Shown here: piece after piece, positions 35,210 through 43,543 of the stretch | How positions within the stretch are numbered: position 1 is the first letter of the stretch | Layout of the letters: each line of letters begins with the position of its first letter | Assembly: GCA_023229575.1 (NCBI GenBank) | Contig: JALNYZ010000021.1 | Span: forward strand, 4,364 to 68,363 | Reading direction: 5' to 3' | Source of the DNA: Prolixibacteraceae bacterium | GTDB taxonomy: Bacteria; Bacteroidota; Bacteroidia; Bacteroidales; Prolixibacteraceae | DNA: 64,000 bases | Notes under the pieces: generated by a model | Database searches by the model: none | What the model saw: only the letters and a program-made list of their open reading frames with translations | Told to the model about the DNA's origin: nothing | Translations under genes and position numbers: made by a program

Positions 35210-36151
35210 ATGGATAAGAATAGTTTTACCCTAACTAAATTTACATTAATATTTTCATTAATAGCCATTTGCGTTATTTCATGTGGATTGTTCATCAACT
35301 CTGCCCAGGAAGTAAAACCGCAGGAGGCAGTGACAAAAACCTATAGTTCCCCTGTAGAAATCCCTGTCACAATCACTTTTGCCGGAGAGACCATTCCCCT
35401 GACAAATTTTGATGTTCATGAGGCGCTGGACAGGGAACTTTTGGCCAACAGCTATTTCCAGTCGCAGACGATCCTTTATCTGAAAAAGTCCAAACGCTAT
35501 TTCTATCTGATTGAACCCATCCTCAAGAAAAATAACATTCCTGACGATTTCAAATATCTCTCATTGGCCGAGAGTGGCTTTCAGGAGAAGGTTGTTTCGC
35601 CTGCCGGAGCTGCGGGATTGTGGCAGCTCATGAAAAAGGCCGCCCTTGAAAATGGTCTGGAAGTCAGCAATGAAGTAGACGAACGGTACAACATTGAAAA
35701 ATCTACGGAAGCGGCCTGCCGCTACCTGAACCGCTCCTTCCATCAATACGGCAATTGGGTAAATGTCGCAGCCTCATACAACGCCGGGATCAACGGGATC
35801 AAACGGCAAACAGAACTGCAGGACAGCAGGAATTATTTCGATCTGCAGCTAAACGAGGAAACAGCCAGATATGTTTATAGAATACTTGCTTTGAAGCTGA
35901 TACTGGAAAACCCGGAAAAATATGGTTTTAAAGTTACGGAGGAAGAGAAATATCCTGTCCTTTCCTGGAATATTGTCGCATTGTCAGGAAGTGTAACAAA
36001 CCTTGCCGATTATGCCCACAAACAAGGTATCAACTACAAAATTTTGAAATATTTCAATCCCTGGTTGCGACAGTCTTATCTCAGAAACCCATCCAGGAAG
36101 AGCTATTCGATCAAAATCCCTAAACCGGGCACCCGCAACTTTGGATTATAA
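35210..36151 (+). CDS. Membrane-bound lytic transglycosylase (MltD-like, SLT domain)
   Basis: A 313-residue peptidoglycan lyase; cleaves the MurNAc-GlcNAc bond to give 1,6-anhydro ends during wall remodelling. An N-terminal membrane/lipoprotein signal (about 9-25, CVISCG lipobox with Cys25) precedes an SLT goose-lysozyme-like domain (about 105-230). The catalytic Glu121 is in LSLAESGFQ, followed by SPAGAAGLWQLM and AASYNAGINGI. The C-terminal part (WNIVALSGSVTNLADYAHKQGINYKILKYFNPWLR) resembles a shortened LysM-like end of MltD; full MltD LysM repeats are absent. The gene lies 18 bp upstream of uvrA. Confidence 0.9.
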   Translation: MDKNSFTLTKFTLIFSLIAICVISCGLFINSAQEVKPQEAVTKTYSSPVEIPVTITFAGETIPLTNFDVHEALDRELLANSYFQSQTILYLKKSKRYFYLIEPILKKNNIPDDFKYLSLAESGFQEKVVSPAGAAGLWQLMKKAALENGLEVSNEVDERYNIEKSTEAACRYLNRSFHQYGNWVNVAASYNAGINGIKRQTELQDSRNYFDLQLNEETARYVYRILALKLILENPEKYGFKVTEEEKYPVLSWNIVALSGSVTNLADYAHKQGINYKILKYFNPWLRQSYLRNPSRKSYSIKIPKPGTRNFGL

Positions 36152-36169
36152 CAGCTGAAAGATCACTAC

Positions 36170-39007
36170 ATGAACGGCGAAGAGAAAATTGTAGTAAGGG
36201 GAGCCCGTGAGCACAACCTGAAAAATATTACTGTCGAAATCCCGCGCAACAAGCTAACCGTAATCACCGGATTGAGTGGCAGCGGGAAATCTTCACTTGC
36301 CTTTGACACCATTTATGCCGAAGGACAGAGGAGGTACATAGAGACCTTCTCGGCCTATGCCAGAAGCTTCCTTGGCAATATGGAACGGCCTGATGTGGAC
36401 GAAATCACCGGATTGAGTCCTGTCATCTCCATAGAGCAAAAGACGACCAACAAAAACCCAAGGTCGACAGTGGGAACGGTTACAGAGATCTACGACTTTC
36501 TCCGTCTGCTTTTTGCCCGTGCAGGAGAAGCCTTCTCCTACAACACCGGCGAAAAGATGGTGAAATATAGCGATGATCAGATCATCGACCTTATTCTTGA
36601 AAATTACGGCAACAAACGCACCATCCTGCTGGCTCCCATTGTAAAAGGGCGCAAAGGGCACTACCGTGAACTCTTCGAGCAGATTCGCAGGCGCGGATTT
36701 CTGCATGCACGGGTAGATGGTGAGATTGTGGAGCTGACGCACGGTTACAAAGTAGACAGGTACAAGAGTCACCACATCGAAATGGTGATTGACAAACTGG
36801 TAGTAGAGGAAAAAGACCGGAAACGCCTCCGCGAATCCCTCGACCGGGCCATGAAACATGGCGAAGGCATTGTGATGATCCTGGACCCCGATGCCGGTTC
36901 GGTGCGCTATTTTTCCCGTCACCTGATGTGCCCCACAACCGGCATCTCTTACAACGATCCGGCGCCGCACAGTTTCTCTTTCAACTCGCCCCAGGGCGCC
37001 TGCCAAAAATGCAATGGACTGGGTGAAATCAACGAGATCGATTTTGCCAGGATCATCCCCGATCCCTCGCTATCCATCATTCAGGGAGGTATCGCACCGT
37101 TGGGACCCTACAAAAATACCCTTATCTTCTGGCAGCTTGAAGCGTTGGCGGAGAAATACCACTTCACCCTGAAGACACCGGTCGGGGAGATCGATGAGGA
37201 GACGCTGAATGCTATCCTTCATGGAACCGGGGAAAGGATACAGTTGAAAAACTCACCGCTTGGGAGCTCCATCGATTATACAATGACCTACGAAGGGATT
37301 GTCAAATATGTAGTGAACGAAAAGAGCGATAATCTCTCCAAAAGCGCGCGGAAATGGGCCGATCAGTTTCACAAAACCTGCAAATGCCCTGATTGCAACG
37401 GTCAGAGGTTACAAAAGGAACCGCTTCACTTCAAAATCGACGGAAAAAATATCGCTGAACTTGCCATGATGGATATTAGTGAATTATCTGCCTTCTTTAC
37501 CGGTATTGGCGAGCGGATGAGCAAGCGGCAACTTCAGATTGCCTCTGAAGTGAACAAAGAGATCGTTACCCGACTCAGTTTTTTGCTTGATGTCGGATTG
37601 AACTATCTCTCCCTTGACCGCCCCTCGGCAACCCTTTCAGGCGGAGAATCGCAACGAATCCGACTGGCTACCCAGATCGGCTCGCAACTCGTCAATGTGC
37701 TTTATATTCTGGATGAGCCCAGCATCGGGCTTCACCACCGCGACAACCTGCGGCTCATCAGGTCACTGCAGCAACTGCGCGACACCGGCAACTCGGTCAT
37801 CGTGGTGGAACACGACCGCGACATGATGTTGCAGGCCGACTACCTGATCGACATGGGGCCTCATGCTGGCCGCTTCGGCGGAGAGATCGTTGCAGATGGG
37901 ACCCCAACTGAAGTATTAAAGATTGACACACTCACTTCAAAATACCTGACAGGGAAGAAAGAGATCAAGGTTCCCAAAGTCCGCCGGGCGGGAAATGGTA
38001 AAACATTGTCACTCAAAGGAGCATCCGGCAACAACCTGAAGTCAATCGATGTCGATTTCCCGTTGGGAAAATTTATCTGTGTGACAGGCGTATCCGGAAG
38101 CGGAAAATCGACTTTGATCAACGAAACGCTGCTTCCCATTCTGAGTCAGCATTTTTACAAATCGCTTGATGATCCGTTGGCATACCAGTCTGTCTTCGGG
38201 ATAGAGCATCTGGACAAAGTGGTTCAGGTGGATCAATCTCCCATCGGTCGGACTCCCCGGTCGAATCCTGTGACTTACTGTGGGGTCTTCACCGAAATCA
38301 GGACGCTTTTCACACTGCTGCCTGAAGCCAAAATCAGAGGCTACAAACCAGGGCGTTTCTCATTTAATGTGAAAGGTGGACGCTGCGAGGCCTGTGAAGG
38401 GGCCGGACTGAAAACCATCGAGATGAATTTCCTGCCCGATGTCTATGTACATTGCGACAAATGCAACGGCAGGCGTTACAACCGCGAGACCCTCGAGATC
38501 AGGTTCAAGGGCAAATCAATCAGCGATGTGTTGGATATGACTATCCAGCAAGGAGTTACCTTTTTCGAAAACATTCCTGCAATCTCGCACAAATTGCGAA
38601 CCATCGATGAGGTTGGCCTTGGCTACATCACCCTTGGCCAGGCTTCAACTACATTGTCAGGAGGTGAAGCCCAGCGCGTAAAACTTGCCACCGAACTAAG
38701 CAAAAGGGATACTGGCCGAACCCTGTACATCCTCGACGAACCAACTACCGGACTGCATTTCGAGGACATCCGTGTTTTGCTTGACGTCCTCAACAAGCTC
38801 GTCGAACGGGGAAATACGGTCATCGTGATCGAGCACAACATGGAGGTGATTAAAATGGCCGATCACATCATCGACATAGGACCGGAAGGAGGACGTGAAG
38901 GAGGACGGCTGCTCTGCAGCGGGACACCCGAGGAGCTGGTGAAGAATGAGGATTCGTATACGGCCAAATATTTGAAAGAAGAACTTTCAAATAAGGATAA
39001 AGGATAA
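36170..39007 (+). CDS. uvrA: Excinuclease ABC subunit A
   Basis: A 945-residue ABC-type ATPase that finds bulky DNA lesions and loads UvrB in nucleotide excision repair. Two ATPase modules: Walker A GLSGSGKSSLAF (about 32-43) with an ABC signature LSGGESQRIRLA and DEPSIGLH; second Walker A GVSGSGKSTLI with LSGGEAQRVKLA and DEPTTGLH. Zinc-finger Cys pairs are visible in CQKCNGLG, CPDCNGQR, CEACEGAG and CDKCNGRR. Normal length. The last residues (SNKDKG) and stop are encoded by the aaggataaag repeat that begins at 38994. Confidence 0.98.
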   Translation: MNGEEKIVVRGAREHNLKNITVEIPRNKLTVITGLSGSGKSSLAFDTIYAEGQRRYIETFSAYARSFLGNMERPDVDEITGLSPVISIEQKTTNKNPRSTVGTVTEIYDFLRLLFARAGEAFSYNTGEKMVKYSDDQIIDLILENYGNKRTILLAPIVKGRKGHYRELFEQIRRRGFLHARVDGEIVELTHGYKVDRYKSHHIEMVIDKLVVEEKDRKRLRESLDRAMKHGEGIVMILDPDAGSVRYFSRHLMCPTTGISYNDPAPHSFSFNSPQGACQKCNGLGEINEIDFARIIPDPSLSIIQGGIAPLGPYKNTLIFWQLEALAEKYHFTLKTPVGEIDEETLNAILHGTGERIQLKNSPLGSSIDYTMTYEGIVKYVVNEKSDNLSKSARKWADQFHKTCKCPDCNGQRLQKEPLHFKIDGKNIAELAMMDISELSAFFTGIGERMSKRQLQIASEVNKEIVTRLSFLLDVGLNYLSLDRPSATLSGGESQRIRLATQIGSQLVNVLYILDEPSIGLHHRDNLRLIRSLQQLRDTGNSVIVVEHDRDMMLQADYLIDMGPHAGRFGGEIVADGTPTEVLKIDTLTSKYLTGKKEIKVPKVRRAGNGKTLSLKGASGNNLKSIDVDFPLGKFICVTGVSGSGKSTLINETLLPILSQHFYKSLDDPLAYQSVFGIEHLDKVVQVDQSPIGRTPRSNPVTYCGVFTEIRTLFTLLPEAKIRGYKPGRFSFNVKGGRCEACEGAGLKTIEMNFLPDVYVHCDKCNGRRYNRETLEIRFKGKSISDVLDMTIQQGVTFFENIPAISHKLRTIDEVGLGYITLGQASTTLSGGEAQRVKLATELSKRDTGRTLYILDEPTTGLHFEDIRVLLDVLNKLVERGNTVIVIEHNMEVIKMADHIIDIGPEGGREGGRLLCSGTPEELVKNEDSYTAKYLKEELSNKDKG

Positions 39008-39220
39008 AGGCAAAAGGATAAAGTACAGGGGAAGGATAAAGTCAAAAGGATAAAGGATAAAGTGGTATTCGTGTTGTGATAAATATCTGTATCATTGATA
39101 TTTAAGCATGCTTGGTGGTGTCTTAATATTTTTTTTGTTTAAACATGCGGAACGTACGGGGTTCACTTTATCCTTTTAACTTTATCCTTTATCCTTTTGC
39201 CTTTATCCTTCTTTCCCTTG
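38994..39220. repeat. Inverted pair of aaggataaag repeat arrays
   Basis: The left array 38994-39062 and right array 39166-39220 are reverse complements; the perfect core is 24 bp (39000-39023 against 39187-39210). The left array supplies the uvrA stop; aaaggataaagtggtattcg at 39052-39071 is shared with 23452-23471. The right array contains the TTG -33 box of the next promoter. Confidence 0.9.
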
Positions 39221-39228
39221 TAACTTTG
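39197..39228 (+). promoter_or_regulatory. Promoter of the thioredoxin-like pair
   Basis: TTG (39197-39199), 21 nt, TAACTTTG (39221-39228). The -33 box lies inside the right repeat array and the -7 box immediately follows it. Confidence 0.65.
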
Positions 39229-39253
39229 AGAAATTAAACTCGTTTGTATTAAC

Positions 39254-39523
39254 ATGAAGGAAAAAGAGCCAATAGTTATCGAAATGTTTTATACTTTAAC
39301 CTGTCCAAATTGCAGGACGTTGAAGCGCATGCTAAAGGAGGTTTTACCTGAATTTGGAGAGAAATTCAAGATCGAAACCACCCTGGCCAACATGCCTTCC
39401 GGGATGATAAAAACCATGAAATTAGGCATTTATGCTGTGCCTACACTCTTGATCGACAACAAAATTGTTTTTAGGGAAGTACCTTCGAAACAAGATTTGA
39501 TAAATAAACTTAAAACTTATTGA
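39254..39523 (+). CDS. Small thioredoxin/glutaredoxin-like protein
   Basis: An 89-residue cytoplasmic thioredoxin-fold protein. The redox motif is CPNC (Cys17, Cys20 in YTLTCPNCRTLKRML) and the cis-Pro loop is AVPTLLIDNKI at about 61-71. It is shorter than thioredoxin (about 105) and close to archaeal-type mini-thioredoxins or arsenic/TlpA-associated redoxins. It is followed after two bases by a small membrane protein, with which it probably works. Function inferred from fold only. Confidence 0.85.
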   Translation: MKEKEPIVIEMFYTLTCPNCRTLKRMLKEVLPEFGEKFKIETTLANMPSGMIKTMKLGIYAVPTLLIDNKIVFREVPSKQDLINKLKTY

Positions 39524-39525
39524 GT

Positions 39526-39768
39526 ATGGAAACAAAGAAAAAACTGAGGTGTCCGCTGGGTGTACCGGGAGGTATAATCGCAGCATTGATTGGCCTTTCC
39601 GGTATTGTTTGTAGTTTAATGCATACCGATCTGCCTTATGCTTGGCATGGTTTTGCCATTTCACTGGCTTTGTTTTTGTTGGCAGGTCCGTTTGTCCGCA
39701 TTACCATGATGGTGCACTCTGCCAACGACCGTCTCGACGAACTGGAAAGCAAGATAGACAAGAAATAA
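39526..39768 (+). CDS. Small two-helix membrane protein
   Basis: Not recognised. An 80-residue protein from the ATG at 39526 (an in-frame TTG at 39520 overlaps the upstream stop and is less likely). Two hydrophobic helices, about 15-30 (PGGIIAALIGLSGIVCSLM) and 43-62 (GFAISLALFLLAGPFVRITMMV), flank a short loop with His residues; the C-terminus is charged (NDRLDELESKIDKK) and probably cytoplasmic. Two Cys (about 8 and 28) could be redox partners of the thioredoxin-like protein immediately upstream (speculative). A terminator follows. Confidence 0.65.
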   Translation: METKKKLRCPLGVPGGIIAALIGLSGIVCSLMHTDLPYAWHGFAISLALFLLAGPFVRITMMVHSANDRLDELESKIDKK

Positions 39769-39789
39769 TTGCTTTAAGCGATCATATAA

Positions 39790-39821
39790 GAAGGCTCCGG
39801 TTCTATTCCGGGGCTTTTTTT
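39790..39821 (+). terminator. Rho-independent terminator
   Basis: Arms aaggctccgg (39791-39800) and ccggggctt (39808-39816) form a 9-bp stem (with G-U pairs) around a 7-base loop, followed by a run of T to 39821. Ends the thioredoxin-like operon. Confidence 0.85.
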
Positions 39822-39854
39822 GTTCCACACAAACTATCCGGCCTGTTTTTTCAG

Positions 39855-39862
39855 TAAATTTG
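39855..39862 (+). promoter_or_regulatory. Possible -7 element for the nucleoside-kinase-like gene
   Basis: TAAATTTG fits the -7 consensus; transcription would begin near 39868, just before the ATG at 39878 and after an alternative TTG start at 39860. No TTG lies at the usual -33 position. Confidence 0.4.
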
Positions 39863-39877
39863 AGAAACGAATCAGTT

Positions 39878-41542
39878 ATGAAGAATTTAGAGATTTATTG
39901 TGTCAATACTGGTACCAGCGACATCTTCCCGCTAGGAACCACCCTCTCAGAAATTGCAAATAAAATGGGTATATCCCTGGTGGGTCCCATCTGCGGGGCC
40001 TACGTAAACAACAGGGTTAAACCGATGGATTTTGAGCTGGTCAAACCCAAGCGGATCGAATTTTTCGATTATGCCAATCGGGATGGACAGCGGCTCTACC
40101 TTCGCTCACTATCGTTCATCCTCTATGCCGCTGTCAAAAATCTTTGGCCGGAAGCAAAGCTGAAGATCGACCATGCCATCTCCAAAGGATATTATTGCAG
40201 GATAGAAGATCTTGACCATCCAATAATTGATGAAGATATCTGGCTGATAAAAGAGGAGATGAAAAACCTTATTTACCAAAATCTCCCAATCGAACGGAAG
40301 GCACTGCCAACAGAAAAGGCCATTGAACTATATGAACAGGAAGGTCTTACCAGGAAAGCAGAACTTTTTAAAGGATATGGCCGATTGTATGCACCGATTT
40401 TTGAGTTGGGGGGGCATTACAATTTTTTCTATGGCCATCAGCTCATCTCAACTGGACTTGTTGGCAAGTTTGGCCTGGAAAAATATTTCGACGGACTGCT
40501 CCTCCGTTTTCCCAGGCAGAACGATATGGATGAACTGGAGCCAGCCATCGAACAGGAGAAGTTGTTTGGAATTTTCAGGGAACACAAGCAACGTACCGCT
40601 CTTCTTGGGGTGAACGATATTTCCCACCTCAACCAGATGACTGCCAGCGGTCGTGCAGGAGATGTGATAAAAGTATCTGAAGCGCTGCACGAAAAGAAGA
40701 TTGCAGAAATCGCCAGCACCATCACCGAAAGACACGACAAAGTTAACCTGGTTCTTATAGCTGGGCCATCAAGTTCAGGAAAAACAACTTTCAGCAAACG
40801 TCTCAGCGTACAATTGGCAGTCAATGGGTTACATGCCATTCAAATCTCACTCGACGATTTTTTTGTGGACCGCGATCACACTCCCCTGGATGAAAATGGG
40901 GCATTCGACTTTGAAGCGCTCGAAGCGATCGACATCAAATACTTCAATCAAATTCTGGTCAAACTTATGAATGGCGAGAGGGTCGAAATGCCACGGTTTG
41001 ACTTTCAATCGGGCGAAAGAACTTTCAAGGACGAATTCCTGCAAATGGACAAAGACCATATCCTGATCATTGAAGGCATTCACGGACTCAATCCAGGGTT
41101 GATCCCAATGATTGAACCTGAAAAATGCTACAAAATTTTCATCTCAGCTTTGACTCAAATCTCGATAGATGAACACACCTATGTGCCAACCACCGACAAC
41201 AGGTTATTGCGGAGAATGATCAGGGATGCAAAATACAGGGGATACAGCGCCTCAACAACCATCCAGCGATGGCCAAGTGTGAGGCGCGGCGAAGAGAAAT
41301 ACATCTTCCCTTACCAGGAAAACGCCGATATCATCTTTAACTCTGCACTGGTTTATGAATTAGCTGTCTTGAAAAGATACGCAAATATCCTGCTAAAAAC
41401 CGTCAAAGAGAATGAAGTCCAATATTCGGAAGCTGCCAGACTTATCGTATTTATCTCCTACTTCAGCTTTATTCCTGAGACAGAGATTCCACCAACATCT
41501 GTTCTGAGGGAATTTCTTGGAGGAAGCAGTTTCGACTATTGA
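39878..41542 (+). CDS. TGS-domain / uridine-kinase-like nucleoside kinase
   Basis: A protein of about 554 residues. The N-terminal TGS-like domain (about 1-60; GTTLSEIANKMGI) and a threonyl-tRNA-synthetase second-additional-domain-like region (about 130-230; H-x-x-x-H-type GYYCRIED) precede a P-loop kinase domain (from about 275) with Walker A LIAGPSSSGKTTFSKRL, the ISLDDFFVDRDHTP motif and LIIEGIHGLNP, as in uridine kinase/phosphoribulokinase. The architecture is conserved in Bacteroidota and clostridia and annotated there as nucleoside kinase; the real substrate is not established. Start chosen at the ATG after the -7 box. It overlaps yceI on the other strand by seven bases. Confidence 0.85.
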   Translation: MKNLEIYCVNTGTSDIFPLGTTLSEIANKMGISLVGPICGAYVNNRVKPMDFELVKPKRIEFFDYANRDGQRLYLRSLSFILYAAVKNLWPEAKLKIDHAISKGYYCRIEDLDHPIIDEDIWLIKEEMKNLIYQNLPIERKALPTEKAIELYEQEGLTRKAELFKGYGRLYAPIFELGGHYNFFYGHQLISTGLVGKFGLEKYFDGLLLRFPRQNDMDELEPAIEQEKLFGIFREHKQRTALLGVNDISHLNQMTASGRAGDVIKVSEALHEKKIAEIASTITERHDKVNLVLIAGPSSSGKTTFSKRLSVQLAVNGLHAIQISLDDFFVDRDHTPLDENGAFDFEALEAIDIKYFNQILVKLMNGERVEMPRFDFQSGERTFKDEFLQMDKDHILIIEGIHGLNPGLIPMIEPEKCYKIFISALTQISIDEHTYVPTTDNRLLRRMIRDAKYRGYSASTTIQRWPSVRRGEEKYIFPYQENADIIFNSALVYELAVLKRYANILLKTVKENEVQYSEAARLIVFISYFSFIPETEIPPTSVLREFLGGSSFDY

Positions 41543-42078
41543 TAAACCACTTTGAAATCCAGCTTGAAATCATCGTTGGTACTGATTCCCATCAGCGAAG
41601 GTGGATCAACCTTGAATTGGGTCATCTTGAGCTGAAAATTACCTGTGAAAGTCAGTTTATTGCCCTCTTTGGCAATCTTTCCCTTTAAAGCGACCGGCTG
41701 ACTAATGCCATGAAAAGTCATGGTTCCTGATGATGTAAAATCACTGCCATCGATGGTTACAGAAGAACTTACAAAGGTGACATTCGGATATTTCAAGGCT
41801 TCTGTCGCCTCCATCATGTGAGAATCGCGGTTTGCATTTTTGCTGTCGAAAGTTGAGACTTTTGCAGATACAGCCACCTGATAAATGGCGCTTCTGGCGT
41901 CATCGGTAAGGATAACGGAGTTTATCTCTTTGCTTTCGCCACTCCATGAATGTAACGGGTGGTTCATCGAATAGGTAATGGATGATTCTTCCTTTACATT
42001 ACTTACCTTAACTTTATTTTGTGCAGATGCGCTGACAACCAATACGAGGCAAATCAGCAGTAAACCAAGTTTTTTCAT
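41536..42078 (-). CDS. YceI-family protein
   Basis: A 180-residue secreted lipocalin-like protein (signal peptide 1-19, ASAQ cleavage). Seen: VTEESSITYSMNHPLHSWSGESKEI-type start, NANRDSHMMEATEALKYPNVTFVSS, FHGISQPVALKGKI and LKMTQFKVDPPSLMGISTNDDFKLDF, the YceI pattern. YceI proteins bind isoprenoids or amphiphiles in the periplasm; in Enterobacteria yceI follows yceJ, a cytochrome b561. Here too a His-containing membrane protein lies directly upstream on the same strand. Confidence 0.9.
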   Translation of the reverse strand: MKKLGLLLICLVLVVSASAQNKVKVSNVKEESSITYSMNHPLHSWSGESKEINSVILTDDARSAIYQVAVSAKVSTFDSKNANRDSHMMEATEALKYPNVTFVSSSVTIDGSDFTSSGTMTFHGISQPVALKGKIAKEGNKLTFTGNFQLKMTQFKVDPPSLMGISTNDDFKLDFKVVYQ

Positions 42079-42189
42079 ACTTTAATATTTTTGATATATT
42101 ACGTTTCCCAGATAAGAAGGTTACCACACAACCAAAACCATCTTAAAATCTATACGATTATCAGTATTCCCTAATGATTGTCGAAGTAC

Positions 42190-42277
42190 TTTGCGTTCTT
42201 TGCTACAGTTTTGCGGCCTTTGCGTGACATTTTATTTCTCGCAAAGGCCGCAAAGTTTAATCGCAAAGGTCGCAAAG
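42190..42277. repeat. Inverted repeat of cgcaaaggtcgcaaag units
   Basis: 15-bp perfect arms tttgcggcctttgcg (42210-42224) and cgcaaaggccgcaaa (42240-42254) around a 15-base loop, followed by a second unit cgcaaaggtcgcaaag (42262-42277) that abuts the stop of the next minus-strand gene. The same unit occurs at 53615-53630. May serve as a transcription terminator. Confidence 0.85.
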
Positions 42278-42925
42278 TTAGAACTTGATTACGATCATCG
42301 AAGCGGCAAAGGCTCCGAAAGCGGTATAGGCAGCCGCCCGGTGGTAGGGGCGAAGACTGGGATTTCCCCCCAGCGAACCTGCCAGTATATTTGTTGCTAT
42401 CATCGCTGATAAATGGATGATTGCCAAACCGCGGTGCAGTTTGATGCTGCTGTACCCTTTTCTTTCGTTCAGCATTTTTGGCGGGGCAAAAAGCGACAAA
42501 GCCGCAGTACTGAAATAGCCGACGTTGACTGCGGCTGCCAATCCTTCGTGTGTATCTTTCAGACTTTGATAATTGGAACCTGTGGCGCTATAGAGCTTCG
42601 CTCCTACAATACCCTGTGCTACCATCCCTCCTAAAGTCAACATACCCATTACCTGGTGGGCGACCAACATGGTCCTTCTTACCTTCAATTCCTTCTGTCT
42701 TTTTTCGGGGGTCAGTTCAAAAACATTAAAATTGCGCATCAATCCCTTTTCTCCCCAGAAAATCCGTTGGGTGAAAAGTATTTTATCGGGCAACAGCTTG
42801 GTCTTTTCGGGAGCTGTTTTGTTCATCTCTCCCAACAAATCAACTGTGGCAGTAGTGTCCTTCTGTGCATGCGATTTCAATGAAACCAATGAAACCAGTA
42901 ACGTGATCAGTAATAATGCTCTCAT
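42278..42925 (-). CDS. Four-helix, His-containing membrane protein (cytochrome b561-like)
   Basis: A 215-residue protein; signal peptide 1-20 then a periplasmic segment, then four predicted helices (about 86-109, 127-147, 165-184, 197-213). His90, His126, His164, His171 and His195 lie in or at the ends of these helices, as expected for two b-type haems (LVAHQVMGM, DTHEGLAA, LHRGLAIIHLSAM, YHRAAAY). The layout resembles cytochrome b561/YceJ, though I see no exact family signature. The yceI gene follows on the same strand, the same order as E. coli yceJ-yceI. A repeat hairpin lies between the two. No promoter is evident. Confidence 0.6.
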   Translation of the reverse strand: MRALLLITLLVSLVSLKSHAQKDTTATVDLLGEMNKTAPEKTKLLPDKILFTQRIFWGEKGLMRNFNVFELTPEKRQKELKVRRTMLVAHQVMGMLTLGGMVAQGIVGAKLYSATGSNYQSLKDTHEGLAAAVNVGYFSTAALSLFAPPKMLNERKGYSSIKLHRGLAIIHLSAMIATNILAGSLGGNPSLRPYHRAAAYTAFGAFAASMIVIKF

Positions 42926-43026
42926 GCTAATAAGCTAGATTTAAATTAAACAAAATGGTAAGTCAGGGATTTGAACGATCCAAACATACCAATTTTTTCG
43001 AAATAATAAAAAGCTGTGAAAAAGAT

Positions 43027-43476
43027 TTAACCCAACAGGCTCCTGACTTTCTCCGAAATCAGTTTTCCATCCACTTTACCGGCCAGTTCTTTGGTGGCAA
43101 TACCCATCACCTTACCCATCTCTTTCATGGAGGTGGCCCCGCAAGCAGCAATAATGGCCTTAACCGCTGCAGTAAGTTCTTCCCCGCCCATCTGCCTGGG
43201 AAGAAATGCATCGTAAATTTTTACCTGGGCCATCTCGAAGTCGGCCAGATCAGACCGCTTCTGCTGGACATAGATTTCGGCAGAATCGCGTCCCTGTTTG
43301 GCGAGCTTCGATATTGCCCGGATGGCATCCTCATCGGAAAGTTCCTCTGCCCCGCTTTTGGCTGTTTTGGCTTCCAGCAATACCTTCTTGATGTTCCTCA
43401 CGGCCTCTAGCCGCTCTTTATCACGCGCCAGCATGGCTGCACGGATGTCGTCGTTTACCTGATCAAATATTGACAT
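43027..43476 (-). CDS. yqeY: GatB/YqeY-domain protein
   Basis: A 149-residue protein of the GatB/YqeY tail-domain family: AAMLARDKERLEAVRNIKKVLLEA, ISKLAKQGRDSAEIYVQQKRSDLADFEMAQVKIYDAFLPRQM, and GKVMGIATKELAGKVDGKLISEKVRSLL. Related to the tRNA-binding end of the Glu-tRNA amidotransferase subunit, although it lacks catalytic domains; a role in tRNA or amidotransfer is not shown. In many Bacteroidota it follows ftsZ; here a histidine kinase and a second ftsZ lie between it and ftsA. A gagttatgag repeat lies 10 bases upstream of its start. Confidence 0.88.
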   Translation of the reverse strand: MSIFDQVNDDIRAAMLARDKERLEAVRNIKKVLLEAKTAKSGAEELSDEDAIRAISKLAKQGRDSAEIYVQQKRSDLADFEMAQVKIYDAFLPRQMGGEELTAAVKAIIAACGATSMKEMGKVMGIATKELAGKVDGKLISEKVRSLLG

Positions 43477-43485
43477 ACCCTTTTT

Positions 43486-43514
43486 GAGTTATGAGTTATG
43501 AGTTATGAGTTATA
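43486..43514. repeat. Tandem repeat (gagttatgag family)
   Basis: Almost four units of gagttat upstream of the GatB/YqeY start; same family as 19425-19469. Confidence 0.75.
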
Positions 43515-43543
43515 CATTAAGACCGTTGACAATGTTAGGCAAA

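Noticed and set aside
34936..35217. 93-codon plus-strand frame after the beta-barrel gene
   Set aside because: Runs through pyrimidine-rich repeats, has low-complexity Ser/Leu/Phe composition and overlaps the real transglycosylase start.
36293..37006. 237-codon frame antisense to uvrA
   Set aside because: A shadow of the uvrA coding sequence without protein-like features.
42955..43410. Plus-strand frame antisense to the GatB/YqeY gene
   Set aside because: No motif or promoter; GatB/YqeY on the minus strand is a clear family match.
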